The position numbers and the translations under genes are program-made. The notes under the pieces are model-generated. The model had not been told where the DNA came from. It saw only the letters and a program-made list of their open reading frames with translations, and made no database searches. DNA of 64,000 nt, from NCBI RefSeq assembly GCF_016482825.1, contig NZ_JAEMNV010000007.1:124001-188000 (forward strand). The letters are read 5' to 3'. The DNA comes from Antrihabitans stalagmiti (GTDB lineage: Bacteria > Actinomycetota > Actinomycetes > Mycobacteriales > Mycobacteriaceae). Positions 1 through 10,491 of this stretch are shown piece by piece (position 1 is the first letter of the stretch; the number at the start of each line of letters is the position of its first letter).

Positions 1-127
1 CTGATAAGGATCGGAATCGCGCCAGACCGCTCGGACGAAGGGCAGGCGACACCGCGACGCCCACTTTCCGAGGTACTTGTCACGCGAAAGTGACACATCA
101 CACCTTCGATTCGACAGGACCACGACA

Positions 128-880
128 GTGAATTCTCTTTGGCGTAGTGCAATCGTCACCGGCGGCGCGCAAGGAATCGGCGCAGCGGTTGTACGTGCTT
201 TGATCGATTCCGGCATTCGAGTACTGATCGGCGACCTGGAAGACGACGAGGGAAAGAAACTCGCAGAATCGCTGGGTGACAACGCGCTGTATCGTCATCT
301 CGACGTGACAAATGGTCACGATTGGCGTGCGGCAGTGGTCGACGCCGACGAAAATCTCGGCCCTCTCTCAATTGTCGTCAACAACGCAGGAATCGTCGAC
401 TTTCGAGGCATCGACGATGAATGGCCTGACCCATTTCGACACATCCTCGATGTAAACCTGTACGGTCCGTGGCTGGGCACCCATACAGCTGCGCCGGTAC
501 TTCGCCGAAACGGCGGAGGTGCGATAGTCAATATCTCCTCGACTGCCGGACTGATCGGCTATTCGGGATTGGCGGGGTACGTCGCCAGCAAATGGGGACT
601 ACGTGGACTGACGAAAGCCGCCGCACTCGACCTCGCCCCTGACGGCATTCGCGTGTGCTCGGTCCATCCTGGATCGATCGCAACCCCTATGACCGCTGGC
701 CTGAGCAGTGACACCGTTGCCGATCAGCCGATCGCTCGTTTCGGCACGCCTGAAGAAGTGGCGGCAATGGTTCGCTTCGTCGCGCTCGAAGCCACCTACT
801 CGACTGGATCGGAGTTCGTCGTCGACGGTGGCGCGACAGCAGGTGTAACCGTCCGCGACCAGGAACGGTCGGCGCAATGA
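128..880 (+). CDS. Short-chain dehydrogenase/reductase (SDR)
   Basis: Classical NAD(P)-dependent SDR of 250 aa. It shows the TGGAQGIG nucleotide-binding loop at the N terminus, NNAG in the core, and a catalytic Ser (NISSTAG) plus Tyr-x-x-x-Lys (YVASK). The C terminus (GSEFVVDGG) is typical of the family. I prefer the GTG start because an ATG 51 bases upstream would add 17 residues before the usual SDR beginning. The stop overlaps the next ATG (ATGA), so it is translationally coupled to the Rv1733c-like membrane protein. The substrate cannot be read from sequence; an oxidised or reduced hydroxyacid, alcohol or 3-ketoacyl compound is possible. Confidence 0.88.
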   Translation: MNSLWRSAIVTGGAQGIGAAVVRALIDSGIRVLIGDLEDDEGKKLAESLGDNALYRHLDVTNGHDWRAAVVDADENLGPLSIVVNNAGIVDFRGIDDEWPDPFRHILDVNLYGPWLGTHTAAPVLRRNGGGAIVNISSTAGLIGYSGLAGYVASKWGLRGLTKAAALDLAPDGIRVCSVHPGSIATPMTAGLSSDTVADQPIARFGTPEEVAAMVRFVALEATYSTGSEFVVDGGATAGVTVRDQERSAQ

Positions 881-1485
881 ATCCGCTCTTGTCCAGCGTC
901 GTTTCTCTCTACCGGATGCTGCCGTGGAGCAGAAATCCGCTGATGCGAGCCACGGACCGGCTCTACTTCACCGCTGTGATCGTCGCAGTCGTTGTGTTCG
1001 CAGCGTCCGTGCCCATCTGCGCAGCGGTAGGCACCGCCGCATACAGTTCACGGAGTGCCGAACTGGCTGCCGACCGCGCAACCAAGCACGAGGTCGAAGC
1101 GACGGTTGTCGGCGTCGCGCCCGCCATCAGTCCCGAAGATGTCCGAACAGGCGCTGCGGGGGTAACGTCGACCAACGCCGAGGTTTCGTGGACTGTCGAT
1201 GGGCAAACGTTTCGATCGTCCAAACGCGTACCTGGAGCTGTCGCCAAGGGTGATCATGTTTCGATATGGCTCGACTCTGCCGGCGAGCGTGTCGACGCGC
1301 CGTTGCCGACGTCGGATGCCGCGGCTTTCGCAATTTCATGCGCCATGTTGGGCATTGCTCTTTCCGCATTCGCCCTCCTTGCCGGCCTTCAACTCCTGCA
1401 CGCCTATCTGGCAGTTCGCAACCGGCGCGCTTGGACGCAAGAATGGGAATTGTTCGACCGAAATCCTAGAAAGTTCCAAGAATAG
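877..1485 (+). CDS. Rv1733c-like dormancy-associated membrane protein
   Basis: 202 aa protein with two hydrophobic segments (about residues 28-55 and 146-172) enclosing an extracytoplasmic domain. It has the signature pieces I recall for M. tuberculosis Rv1733c: SRNPLMRATDRL just before the first membrane segment, then VSIWLDSAGERVDAP before the second. Rv1733c belongs to the DosR (dormancy) regulon and is of unknown biochemical function. Coupled to the upstream SDR by an ATGA overlap. The stop codon lies inside the first copy of a 16-bp triple tandem repeat. Family assignment is from memory of the family, not a search. Confidence 0.85.
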   Translation: MNPLLSSVVSLYRMLPWSRNPLMRATDRLYFTAVIVAVVVFAASVPICAAVGTAAYSSRSAELAADRATKHEVEATVVGVAPAISPEDVRTGAAGVTSTNAEVSWTVDGQTFRSSKRVPGAVAKGDHVSIWLDSAGERVDAPLPTSDAAAFAISCAMLGIALSAFALLAGLQLLHAYLAVRNRRAWTQEWELFDRNPRKFQE

Positions 1486-1520
1486 TCCGTTCCAAGAATA
1501 GTCCGTTCCAAGAATAGTCC
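1473..1520. repeat. Three perfect tandem copies of a 16-bp repeat
   Basis: The unit GTTCCAAGAATAGTCC occurs three times head to tail without a mismatch. Copy 1 contains the last codons and TAG stop of the Rv1733c-like gene, so copies 2 and 3 are non-coding. Perfect identity suggests recent slippage or duplication. Confidence 0.97.
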
Positions 1521-1546
1521 ACGGCGATTCGTCTTCACACCCGAAA

Positions 1547-1576
1547 GCCCGGCGGCAAATAGATTGCCTGCCGGGC
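1547..1576. terminator. Bidirectional hairpin between convergent genes
   Basis: GCCCGGCGGCAA pairs with TTGCCTGCCGGGC around a 5-base loop with one bulged base. It lies between the convergent Rv1733c-like and universal stress protein genes. There is no long T tract, so this is a candidate terminator only. Confidence 0.6.
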
Positions 1577-1595
1577 CTGGGCGGACCGCTTCCGA

Positions 1596-2450
1596 TCAAT
1601 CGTCCGACGGGACAATCAATACAGGGCACTTGGCGTGGTAAACCATCGCATGCGCCGTCGAATCGAGGCTGGCGCCCCACTCGGAGTCGGACTTGTTACG
1701 ACCGACGACGACAAGTTGGGCACTCTTGCTCAACTGCTCGAGGTAGGCAATCGGATACCCGTCGATGATCAGCGAATACGCCATCACGTCCGGATACCTG
1801 CTGCGCAGTGAACTCAGCTTCTCCTCCACCGACACTGCACCCCGAGAGACCGTCGTCGAGGCAGAGTGAACCGCCCACGGACGTTGCCGACGCGTCTGCG
1901 GAACCGTTACCTCCGCGCGCCGAGTGTTGCCTTCGAAGAAGGCTGCGGCGAGGACTGCGTCGATATGCTGATCGCCCTCGATGGGAACCACGATCGGGCC
2001 TGCCGCTGGAACTTCGGCATACCTGTGTGGTGCGCGAATGATCGCCACCGGACAGTGCGCTGTTCGCGCGACTGCGGACGCCGTTGACCCGAGGATCATT
2101 TCGGCGAAGAAGCCGATGCCCACCGAGCCGACGACAACCATCGCCGCACCGTCCGACAACTCGGCGAGTGTCGAATCGATCGTTCCACGTAGTACTTCGG
2201 TCTCGATCTTGACGCTCTCGTCAACGCTCTCAACCGCTCGACGCGCGGCGTCCAGAGCCGCTCTGCCATAGTCGAATTCCAGATCCGGTGCGTTGGCGAC
2301 GGGATCCTCGGCGACTGGATCTGCGACGTAGACGAGTGTCATCGGCAGATCTCGGGCGGCGGCTTCGGGTGCGGCCCACTCTGCCGCATGTATTGCGGCG
2401 ATGGATCCGTCGATTCCGACCACGATCGATTTTTGGGGTGGCTGAACCAT
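1596..2450 (-). CDS. Universal stress protein, two UspA domains
   Basis: 284 aa with two tandem UspA folds. The first begins SIVVGIDGS and ends with the VVVGSVGIGFF and CPVAII elements. The second ends with VVVGRNKSDSEWGASL and CPVLIV. Tandem USPs of this size are characteristic of DosR-regulated mycobacterial genes such as Rv1996, Rv2005c and Rv2623, which bind ATP. I chose ATG at 2450 because GGAG lies a few bases upstream and the USP fold starts immediately; a longer reading would add 43 residues of no recognisable character. The second domain has lost the canonical G-x2-G-x9-G(S/T) ATP motif (GRNKSDSEWGASLDST), so ATP binding may be confined to domain 1. Divergent from a small membrane protein, with DosR-like palindromes between. 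Confidence 0.9.
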   Translation of the reverse strand: MVQPPQKSIVVGIDGSIAAIHAAEWAAPEAAARDLPMTLVYVADPVAEDPVANAPDLEFDYGRAALDAARRAVESVDESVKIETEVLRGTIDSTLAELSDGAAMVVVGSVGIGFFAEMILGSTASAVARTAHCPVAIIRAPHRYAEVPAAGPIVVPIEGDQHIDAVLAAAFFEGNTRRAEVTVPQTRRQRPWAVHSASTTVSRGAVSVEEKLSSLRSRYPDVMAYSLIIDGYPIAYLEQLSKSAQLVVVGRNKSDSEWGASLDSTAHAMVYHAKCPVLIVPSDD

Positions 2451-2582
2451 GTTGCACTCCGCTCTAGAAATGGACGAACCGACCGAGGGCTGCTTGGACC
2501 CGATTGCAGACGGGCTGCTCCGGTCGGCCTCTTTTTTGGATACTGACTTGTCTCTCAGACTGCCGCAATCGACCAGCACTAC

Positions 2583-2624
2583 GAAGGGCCGCTTGGCCCG
2601 GACACTTGGGCCCTGCGACCACCC
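2583..2624. promoter_or_regulatory. Two DosR-like palindromes in a divergent promoter
   Basis: GGGCCGCTTGGCCC (2586-2599) has the 14-base geometry of the DosR core GGGAC-TWWA-GTCCC, with A/T to C/G changes at one position of each arm. A second, weaker copy GGGCCCTGCGACCA starts 22 bases on (2608-2621). Both lie between the divergent universal stress protein and the 68 aa membrane protein. Assignment to DosR is inference from motif shape and gene content. Confidence 0.5.
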
Positions 2625-2707
2625 GCCCCGAGCCGTATTCCCCTGGGATCAGCGAATTTCGGAACTCACAATTGGATCGGCATCCAAACCTGCAAGCGAG
2701 GAAAAAC

Positions 2708-2914
2708 ATGAAACCGACAGTCTGGACAACCGTTTACGTGCTCGCCATGCTGACAGTGGCCTTCGTTGGAATTGCCTTGACCGCCGCTGGATCCGGGTTC
2801 GGCGATTGGGCGGGAATCGGCGCTGTCGCCGCACTCACGACAGCGGGCACGGCCATCGCACTTGCCATCGTCGCTACGCGCGGGCACGGCGGCAATATGC
2901 CGCGCCATTCGTGA
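2708..2914 (+). CDS. Small two-helix membrane protein
   Basis: 68 aa with two hydrophobic helices (about residues 5-28 and 35-58) and a short polar His/Arg tail. Start is ATG preceded by GCGAGGAAAAAC, a good ribosome binding site. I do not recognise the family. It is divergent from the universal stress protein and shares its DosR-like promoter region, so co-induction under oxygen limitation is plausible. A strong hairpin follows the stop. Confidence 0.7.
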   Translation: MKPTVWTTVYVLAMLTVAFVGIALTAAGSGFGDWAGIGAVAALTTAGTAIALAIVATRGHGGNMPRHS

Positions 2915-2945
2915 TTCGGAGACCCGAGTCTCGGATCGGCTGATA

Positions 2946-2976
2946 TCGCCCGGCGGTCACATCGACCGCCGGGCGA
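2946..2976 (+). terminator. Perfect 13-bp hairpin
   Basis: TCGCCCGGCGGTC pairs perfectly with GACCGCCGGGCGA around ACATC, 31 bases after the small membrane protein. No U tract follows, so intrinsic termination is plausible but not certain. Confidence 0.65.
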
Positions 2977-3076
2977 TCAACTGTCGACCGCCTCAATCGC
3001 CCTGCGGCCCAAGGTCACCACAGCGATGTACTTCATGCCCTAACACCGCTTCGGGCACCCGCGCAGTGTTATCGAC

Positions 3077-3532
3077 ATGCAAGTGACGATTCGTGAACCG
3101 GTCCGAAACTCATGGGCGTATTCCGTGGCAACTCTGACAGGTACCACCGCCATCCTGGCAGCAGCCGGCGCGATCGCACTGATGACAGGCGTCGCAACTC
3201 TGAACGACGCGGCAGTCGGGCGAATTCCATTTCACAGCCCTGTATTCGGCGGTATTGCACTCGCTCTCGTCGTAGCGGTTCCGATGGCGGTGACGACTCG
3301 GCTGGCAATCGTGGGAGACCCGAGAGCTACGGTTGCGGCGATCGTCGCGGGTCTTTTGCTGGTGGTGTGGATCGCGACGGAGATGGCGGTGGTCAAAGAA
3401 TTGAGTTGGCTGCAACCGTCATTCGTCGTGGTTGGGGTTCTTTTGGAGGTATTGGGGCTGGCGGCGCACCGCGAATGGTGGCCGTCGACTAGAAGCGATC
3501 GACAGTTGCAAAGCAACCCGGATGACCTTTGA
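3077..3532 (+). CDS. Hypothetical four-helix membrane protein
   Basis: 151 aa with four predicted membrane spans at about residues 16-42, 55-75, 83-103 and 112-130, and a short charged C-terminal tail. No catalytic motif and no family I can name. It lies at the head of the acetyl-CoA synthetase / 2-oxoacid dehydrogenase operon, 59 bases before the SRPBCC gene. M. tuberculosis has a DosR membrane protein (Rv1735c) next to Rv1733c/Rv1734c, but I cannot show homology by eye. A half-palindrome GGCCCAA lies about 70 bases upstream of the start. Confidence 0.7.
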   Translation: MQVTIREPVRNSWAYSVATLTGTTAILAAAGAIALMTGVATLNDAAVGRIPFHSPVFGGIALALVVAVPMAVTTRLAIVGDPRATVAAIVAGLLLVVWIATEMAVVKELSWLQPSFVVVGVLLEVLGLAAHREWWPSTRSDRQLQSNPDDL

Positions 3533-3591
3533 CAGTCTCGACGTGACAGTTGCCCCTACGTCGTCGCCCCGCTCGGGGTCAAGCTTTGACA

Positions 3592-4280
3592 ATGACATCG
3601 ACACTTGTGAAGGTTGCAGCGCTGGGGCTAGTTGCGGCGGGAGCACGCCGTTACTACCGGAACTGGGGCGCAACCAAAGAAGAATGCCGAGCGGAACTCC
3701 CCGGTGACGAGCTGATATCGGAGCCCTCGATCGTGAACACCGACGCGGTGTGGATCGACGCTACGCCGGAGGTCATCTGGCAGTGGTTGGTTCAGATCGG
3801 CCAGGACCGCGGGGGGTTGTACAGCTACGAGACGCTCGAGAATCTTTTCGGTTTACATATCCGCAACGCCGATTCGATCCATCCGGAATGGCAGAGTCTC
3901 GAAGTCGGGGATGTGGTCCGGCTGGTCCCGAAAGGCTGGTTGGGGATCCGCAACGGACTGGCACTGCCGGTCGTCGAATCGAGCCCGCATCGTCATATCG
4001 TCCTGCGGGAACAAGAACCGGATACGCCCTGGGATGCAGTCTGGTCCTTCCACATCATTCCGCACTGGGAGGATCGGTGCCGACTCGTCGTCCGAAGTCG
4101 GCAACATCGACGGCAGATCCTCGACGTGCTCGGCGCTGAGCTCGCCGGGCCCGTGACCGCTTTGATGACACGAAAAATGCTGCTGGGCATAAAGTTTCGT
4201 GCCGAGCGGCAATATTCTCGCACCCTGCAAGCGGCACAGACCCGCCCGGGACGCACCCCAGCGACGACGGCGAGCGCACG

Positions 4281-4284
<4 letters not shown>
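3592..4284 (+). CDS. Membrane-anchored SRPBCC-like protein
   Basis: About 230 aa. An N-terminal hydrophobic stretch (VKVAALGLVAAGARRYYR) is followed by a START/SRPBCC-type ligand-pocket fold: INTDAVWIDATPEV-like opening, WQWLVQIGQDRGG, then WSFHIIPHWEDRCRLVVRSR. The ATG at 3592 is preferred over an upstream start that adds 14 Arg-rich residues. The stop overlaps the next gene's ATG (ATGA), so it is coupled to the acetyl-CoA synthetase gene. SRPBCC proteins bind hydrophobic ligands; the ligand here is unknown. Confidence 0.78.
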
Positions 4285-6067
<1,783 letters not shown>

Positions 6068-6071
<4 letters not shown>

Positions 6072-7063
6072 CATCGAGCACTGTTCACTACGAAAAGACG
6101 TTTGCCCTGACCTTGCTCGCGGACATGCTCCGCATTCGGCGGATGGAAGAGAAGGCTGCGGAACTGTACGGCGCAACGAAGATTCGTGGATTCTTGCATC
6201 TCTACGTCGGGGAAGAGGCTGTTGCGGTCGGAGTGATGCACGCTCTGGAGCCAGCAGATGGCGTGGTGGCAACCTACCGAGAACACGGCCACGCACTCGT
6301 CCGTGGTGTACCGATGAAGTCGATCATGGCCGAGATGTTCGGCAAGGTGGAAGGCTGCTCGCGTGGGCGCGGCGGGTCCATGCACCTTTTCGATTCGGAC
6401 ACTCGCTTTTTCGGCGGAAATGCGATCGTTGCGGGCGGACTGCCACTTGCAGCCGGCCTCGCGCTCGCAGACTCGATGCAAGGCCGTCACCAGGTCACCG
6501 CATGCTTCTTCGGTGATGGCGCCGTCGCCGAGGGTGCGTTCCACGAAACCATCAACATGGCAGCACTGTGGCAACTTCCCGTGTTGTTCTGCTGCGAGAA
6601 CAACCTCTACGCGATGGGAACGGCGCTCGACCGTGCTCAGTCGCAAACCGACCTGAGCGCAAAGGCGGCCGCATACAAGGTCCCAACCCTTCGCGTCGAC
6701 GGTATGGATGTTCACGCAACCTTCGAAGCAGCGGTAGCTGCGACGAACCACATCCGCACAACGGGCGGGCCGTTCTTTCTCGAATTGCTCACCTACAGGT
6801 TTCGGCCGCACTCGATGTTCGACCCGGATCTCTACCGCGACAAAACCGAAATCGAGCGTTGGAAGCGCCATGACCCCATCGCGGCGTGGACCGACCAACT
6901 GCGGGCAAGCGGCCTGATGACCGATGCCGACTTGGCACAGATCGAAAACGAGGTCGCGCGCGAGCTCGACATAGCAGTGGACTACGCGGAGTCCGGAACC
7001 TTCGAGCCTGTCGCCGACCTGATGCGAGACGTCATGTCTCCTCACCCCGAGGCCAACCGATGA
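6068..7063 (+). CDS. 2-oxoacid/acetoin dehydrogenase E1 alpha
   Basis: 331 aa thiamine diphosphate-dependent E1 alpha subunit of a pyruvate, acetoin or branched-chain dehydrogenase complex. The TPP/Mg motif is GDGAVAEG...ENN (about residues 152-179). Also visible are YREHGHAL and the conserved GRGGSMH active-site segment. The C-terminal [16 protein letters not shown] region and modest length resemble acetoin dehydrogenase AcoA or PdhA. Coupled by ATGA overlaps upstream and downstream. No E3 gene lies in the operon, so the complex must borrow the housekeeping dihydrolipoamide dehydrogenase. Confidence 0.92.
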
Positions 7064-8034
7064 AGACCACATATCGCGAAGCGATCCGGCAATCCATCCG
7101 GGATGCGATCACAACCGACGACCGGGTTTTCATGATGGGTGAAGATGTCGGAAAGTACGGCGGGACCTATGCCGTATCGAAGGGTTTGCTCGACGAGTTC
7201 GGACCCGACAGAATCCGCGACACTCCCCTGTCGGAACTCGGCTTCGTCGGTATGGGCATCGGCGCAGCGATAGGCGGAATGCGACCGATCGTCGAGATCA
7301 TGACTGTCAACTTCAGCCTGCTCGCTCTCGACCAGATCGTGAATACCGCAGCCGCACTTCGCCATATGTCCGGCGGTCAGTTTTCGGTGCCGCTTGTGGT
7401 TCGGATGGCGACCGGCGCCGGCAGACAGCTCGGCGCTCAACATTCGCACAGCCTGGAGGGCTGGTTCGCGCACATCCCCGGCATCACGGTGCTTGCGCCC
7501 GCGACGGTAGCCGATGCGCGAGGGATGTTGCCGGCCGCGCTGGCCGATCCGGACTTGGTCGTCATCGTCGAGCACGTTCAGCTATACAACACGTCCGCGG
7601 AACTGGACGATCGATCTACTGTGGATATCTCGCACGCCGCGGTGCGACGACAAGGCAAGGACGTCACACTCATTACCTACGGTGGGTCGTTGCCGAAGAC
7701 GATGAGCGCGGCCGAAAGTCTCGCGAGCGACGGGATCGACTGCGAAGTAGTGGATCTGAGAGTCTTGCGTCCGCTCGATACGAAGACCGTTCTCGAGTCG
7801 GTCAGCAGAACGCATCGAGCGGTTGTCGTCGACGAAGGGTGGCGTACGGGCAGCTTCGCGGGCGAAATCATGGCTCAGATTGCAGAACAAGCCTTCTTCG
7901 AACTCGACGCACCCCTCGCCCGTGTCTGCAGTGAAGAAGTGCCGATTCCCTATTCGAAGCACCTAGAGGAAGCGGCCTTGCCACAAGTGGAAAAAATCGT
8001 TGCCTCCGTGCATTCGATCCTCGGCAGGAAATGA
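7060..8034 (+). CDS. 2-oxoacid/acetoin dehydrogenase E1 beta
   Basis: 324 aa transketolase-like E1 beta that pairs with the alpha subunit. It contains [34 protein letters not shown], a conserved [15 protein letters not shown] segment and the C-terminal transketolase domain ([17 protein letters not shown]). I chose the ATG overlapping the E1 alpha stop because homologues begin with TYREAIRQ; reading further upstream enters the alpha gene in another frame. Product and substrate class follow from the neighbours. Confidence 0.92.
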   Translation: MKTTYREAIRQSIRDAITTDDRVFMMGEDVGKYGGTYAVSKGLLDEFGPDRIRDTPLSELGFVGMGIGAAIGGMRPIVEIMTVNFSLLALDQIVNTAAALRHMSGGQFSVPLVVRMATGAGRQLGAQHSHSLEGWFAHIPGITVLAPATVADARGMLPAALADPDLVVIVEHVQLYNTSAELDDRSTVDISHAAVRRQGKDVTLITYGGSLPKTMSAAESLASDGIDCEVVDLRVLRPLDTKTVLESVSRTHRAVVVDEGWRTGSFAGEIMAQIAEQAFFELDAPLARVCSEEVPIPYSKHLEEAALPQVEKIVASVHSILGRK

Positions 8035-8044
8035 GGGCGACACG

Positions 8045-9280
8045 GTGATCGAATTCAAACTGCCGTCGCTCGGGGCCGACATGGACGAAGCGCAGATCAA
8101 CGAATGGCTGGTGAAGCCTGGAGACACGGTCGCCCGCGGCCAGGTCGTCGCGGAGGTCGAGACAACGAAATCCGCTGTCGAAGTGGAGTGTTGGGAGGAA
8201 GGAACCGTCCGAGAACTGTTGGTGCCCGTTGGCGCGACTGTCCCGGTCGGAACGGTACTCGCGACACTCGCCAACCCTGACGAACCATCCGCCGAGGTTC
8301 GCCCGAGGGAGCCCGAGGTCGCCGCTGCGGCACCGGTTGCGCGGCCCGAACCTGAGCCATCTGCGACGGTGTCCATCGAAAGACCGCCCCAGGTGACAAC
8401 AGTGCACAGCGTCCGACAACCGCCTCCCAGCAGCGCGGCTCCGGACCCGACGCACAGGCAATGGATATCGCCTGCCGCGCGGCGACGTGCACGCGACCTC
8501 GATGTGGACCTTCGCACCATCGAAGGAACGGGTCCCGCGGGATCGATTGTCATCGATGACGTGGTGCGGGCGGCAAGCCGCCCCGTCGAGCAGCCTGCGA
8601 ACGTCCACGTCGACCGAAATGCCGCTATGCGCAATACAATTGCTGCGGCAATGATCCGATCGAAGCGCGACATTCCGCACTACTACCTCAGCGACACCAT
8701 CTCGTTGGGCCCGATGTCGGCGTGGCTCGAAGCGCGCAATGCGTCGCGGCCGCTCAGCGAACGGGTCCTGCCCGCAGTTCTGCTGCTCAAGGCGACAGCG
8801 GTCGCGGCTCGCAAGTATCCCGAGATGAACGGGTTCTGGACCGACGGCGAGTTCGAAGCGCGAAGTGGAATCCACCTCGGCGTAGCCATTGCCATCAGAG
8901 GTGGTGGCCTCATCGCGCCCGCGATCCACGATGTCGCAGACAAACCAGTCGATCGTGTGATGTCCGACCTTGCCGATCTCGTGAAACGAGCTCGGGCCGG
9001 AACTCTACGTAGCTCAGAGCTTTCCGACCCGACGCTGACCGTCACCAGTCTCGGTGATCAGGGGGTGGAAACAGTTTTCGGCGTCATCTACCCGCCACAG
9101 GTGGCACTTGTCGGCTTCGGAAGCATTCTCGAACGACCGTGGATCGAAAACGGACAGGTCCGTGCGATGCCCACGGTTGTTGCCAGCTTGGCAGCAGATC
9201 ACAGAGTCAGCGACGGACGCCGTGGCGCACTGTTCCTGGCCGAGATCCGCGAGCTGTTGCAAAATCCAGATCAATTGTGA
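8045..9280 (+). CDS. Dihydrolipoamide acyltransferase E2
   Basis: 411 aa with the standard E2 order. The lipoyl domain is at 1-75 (lipoyl Lys in VETTKSAVEVE), followed by an Ala/Pro linker to about residue 135. The peripheral-subunit-binding domain is WISPAARRRARDLDVDL...GTGPAGSI, and the catalytic domain carries the acyltransferase motif DHRVSDG near the C terminus. The GTG start fits, because residue 2 onward (IEFKLPSLGADM) is the usual beginning; a longer reading would add 15 unrelated residues. M. tuberculosis keeps only an E2 fragment (Rv1734c) next to Rv1733c. The present intact E2 near an Rv1733c homologue looks like the fuller version of that neighbourhood (inference). Confidence 0.92.
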   Translation: MIEFKLPSLGADMDEAQINEWLVKPGDTVARGQVVAEVETTKSAVEVECWEEGTVRELLVPVGATVPVGTVLATLANPDEPSAEVRPREPEVAAAAPVARPEPEPSATVSIERPPQVTTVHSVRQPPPSSAAPDPTHRQWISPAARRRARDLDVDLRTIEGTGPAGSIVIDDVVRAASRPVEQPANVHVDRNAAMRNTIAAAMIRSKRDIPHYYLSDTISLGPMSAWLEARNASRPLSERVLPAVLLLKATAVAARKYPEMNGFWTDGEFEARSGIHLGVAIAIRGGGLIAPAIHDVADKPVDRVMSDLADLVKRARAGTLRSSELSDPTLTVTSLGDQGVETVFGVIYPPQVALVGFGSILERPWIENGQVRAMPTVVASLAADHRVSDGRRGALFLAEIRELLQNPDQL

Positions 9281-9289
9281 GAGGTATCG

Positions 9290-9550
9290 ATGAATACTGC
9301 TGAAATCCAGAGCGAAGTCGTATCAGCATTGACCGAAATTGCTCCAGAAGTCGTGCCTGCCGAATTGGAGTCGAGCGCAGCTCTACGCGATCAAGTCGAC
9401 TTGGACTCGATGGATTGGCTCAATTTTCTCATCGAGCTCAGCCGACGGTTCGGAGTGGAAATACCCGAGTCGGAATATGCATCGATGCGTACGATCGACA
9501 ATATCGTCGACTTCCTTGCATCGACAGTCGCAGTAGCCGACCGAAATTGA
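9290..9550 (+). CDS. Stand-alone acyl carrier protein
   Basis: 86 aa acidic four-helix ACP with the phosphopantetheine attachment Ser in VDLDSMDWLNF (about residue 40). It lies 9 bases after the E2 gene and ends the operon at a very strong terminator. ACPs of this single-domain type can carry fatty-acyl or acetyl groups. An ACP as the last member of a 2-oxoacid dehydrogenase operon is unusual and suggests channelling of an acyl unit, but the partner enzyme is not in the window. Confidence 0.9.
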   Translation: MNTAEIQSEVVSALTEIAPEVVPAELESSAALRDQVDLDSMDWLNFLIELSRRFGVEIPESEYASMRTIDNIVDFLASTVAVADRN

Positions 9551-9572
9551 CGAGTCGGCTCGAAACGGCTCG

Positions 9573-9610
9573 AAAAATCCCCCGCGGACAACATCCGCGG
9601 GGGATTTTTT
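9573..9610. terminator. Strong bidirectional intrinsic terminator
   Basis: A perfect 16-bp stem (AAAAATCCCCCGCGGA paired with TCCGCGGGGGATTTTT) around CAACA ends in T7 on the plus strand and, because of the A5 on the other arm, in a T tract on the minus strand. It separates the convergent ACP gene and the 89 aa membrane protein gene. Confidence 0.95.
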
Positions 9611-9638
9611 TGGGGGGGAGGGATTTCGAGCGGGTCGG

Positions 9639-9908
9639 TCAGCGCGCGTGATCCAGCGGGCGATGGTTCATGCCTACCGGCACCTTCAGCGCCTCGGGAC
9701 GAGGAAGTTCGCGTACAGGACTATGTCGCCGCGTCGCATGACCGATCGGCCGGTGAATCATCGACCACAGTTTCGTCCAAACCTTGATAGGGACAAGCAG
9801 CAATAGCCAGAGCACAACCGCAATCGAGGCGAACAGCAAAGCATGCTCGAAGACGAAGCCGAAGAACGCAAAGTAGTAAGCGACGATCACGATAGGAATC
9901 TCGGACAT
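9639..9908 (-). CDS. Small membrane protein
   Basis: 89 aa with two closely spaced hydrophobic helices (about residues 5-22 and 25-45) followed by a basic Arg/His-rich cytoplasmic tail. ATG at 9908 is preferred over the TTG two codons upstream because GGAGAG is then at normal distance. Family not recognised. It follows the CBS gene on the same strand. GGGCCAAATGTCAT (10026-10039), a degenerate DosR-like site, lies about 120 bases upstream. Confidence 0.68.
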   Translation of the reverse strand: MSEIPIVIVAYYFAFFGFVFEHALLFASIAVVLWLLLLVPIKVWTKLWSMIHRPIGHATRRHSPVRELPRPEALKVPVGMNHRPLDHAR

Positions 9909-10040
9909 TTGCAACTCTCCTTTGCCGCCTTCCCAGCAAAGGCGTTGTACCTATATTCGACTCCCGCTGCACTCCGCAAAGCAGAGGCGGAAGCCTCCGA
10001 ATAGCTGCCGTTCACCGCGGCCAATGGGCCAAATGTCATT

Positions 10041-10466
10041 TCACAATTGGACGCGAGCACGGGCCGTCGCACGAACGACATCTGTCGCCGTGAGAATTCC
10101 TGCTATGCGGCCGGCCCGATCGACTACCACCGCGTCTGCGGCGGCACTTTCGAAGACCTGTGCCGCAGCCGACAAAGAAGCGTCGAAAGGAACGAACGGA
10201 ACAGGGCTCCGCGCGCACTCACCAGCGGTCCGAGCCAACTCACCATGTAGATACAGTTCCCAGAGTGCGTCCGACTCGTAAAGAAGCCCAACACATTTCC
10301 CGTCGTCGACGATCGGGAGATGCCGAACGCGAGCCCCCAGCATGACGGCCAGCGCCTCGTGCAGAGTGGCCGACCGCCCGATCGCCACCACGCGCGCGGT
10401 CATGATTTCGTGAACGACCGGACCCACCTCGTCGCTGGAGCCGACGTCCACGTTTCCGGGCGTCAC
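10041..10466 (-). CDS. CBS-domain protein, Rv2626c/Hrp1-like
   Basis: 141 aa composed almost only of two CBS motifs: residues about 15-75 (IMTARVVAIGRSATLHEA...HLPIVDDGKCVGLLYESD) and 80-138 (FVPFDASLSAAA...AVVVDRAGRIAGILTATD). Size and architecture match hypoxic response protein 1 (Rv2626c), a DosR-induced protein; CBS pairs usually bind adenine nucleotides. The GTG at 10466 has AGAAGAGG upstream, so I prefer it to a GTG 13 codons earlier inside the preceding universal stress gene. It probably shares a transcript with the two universal stress genes. Confidence 0.88.
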   Translation of the reverse strand: MTPGNVDVGSSDEVGPVVHEIMTARVVAIGRSATLHEALAVMLGARVRHLPIVDDGKCVGLLYESDALWELYLHGELARTAGECARSPVPFVPFDASLSAAAQVFESAAADAVVVDRAGRIAGILTATDVVRATARARVQL

Positions 10467-10491
10467 ACGAAACCTCTTCTCGCCACTGCAC

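Noticed and set aside
1473-1520. Possible CRISPR-like repeats
   Set aside because: Three abutting 16-bp copies without spacers form a simple tandem repeat; no cas genes.
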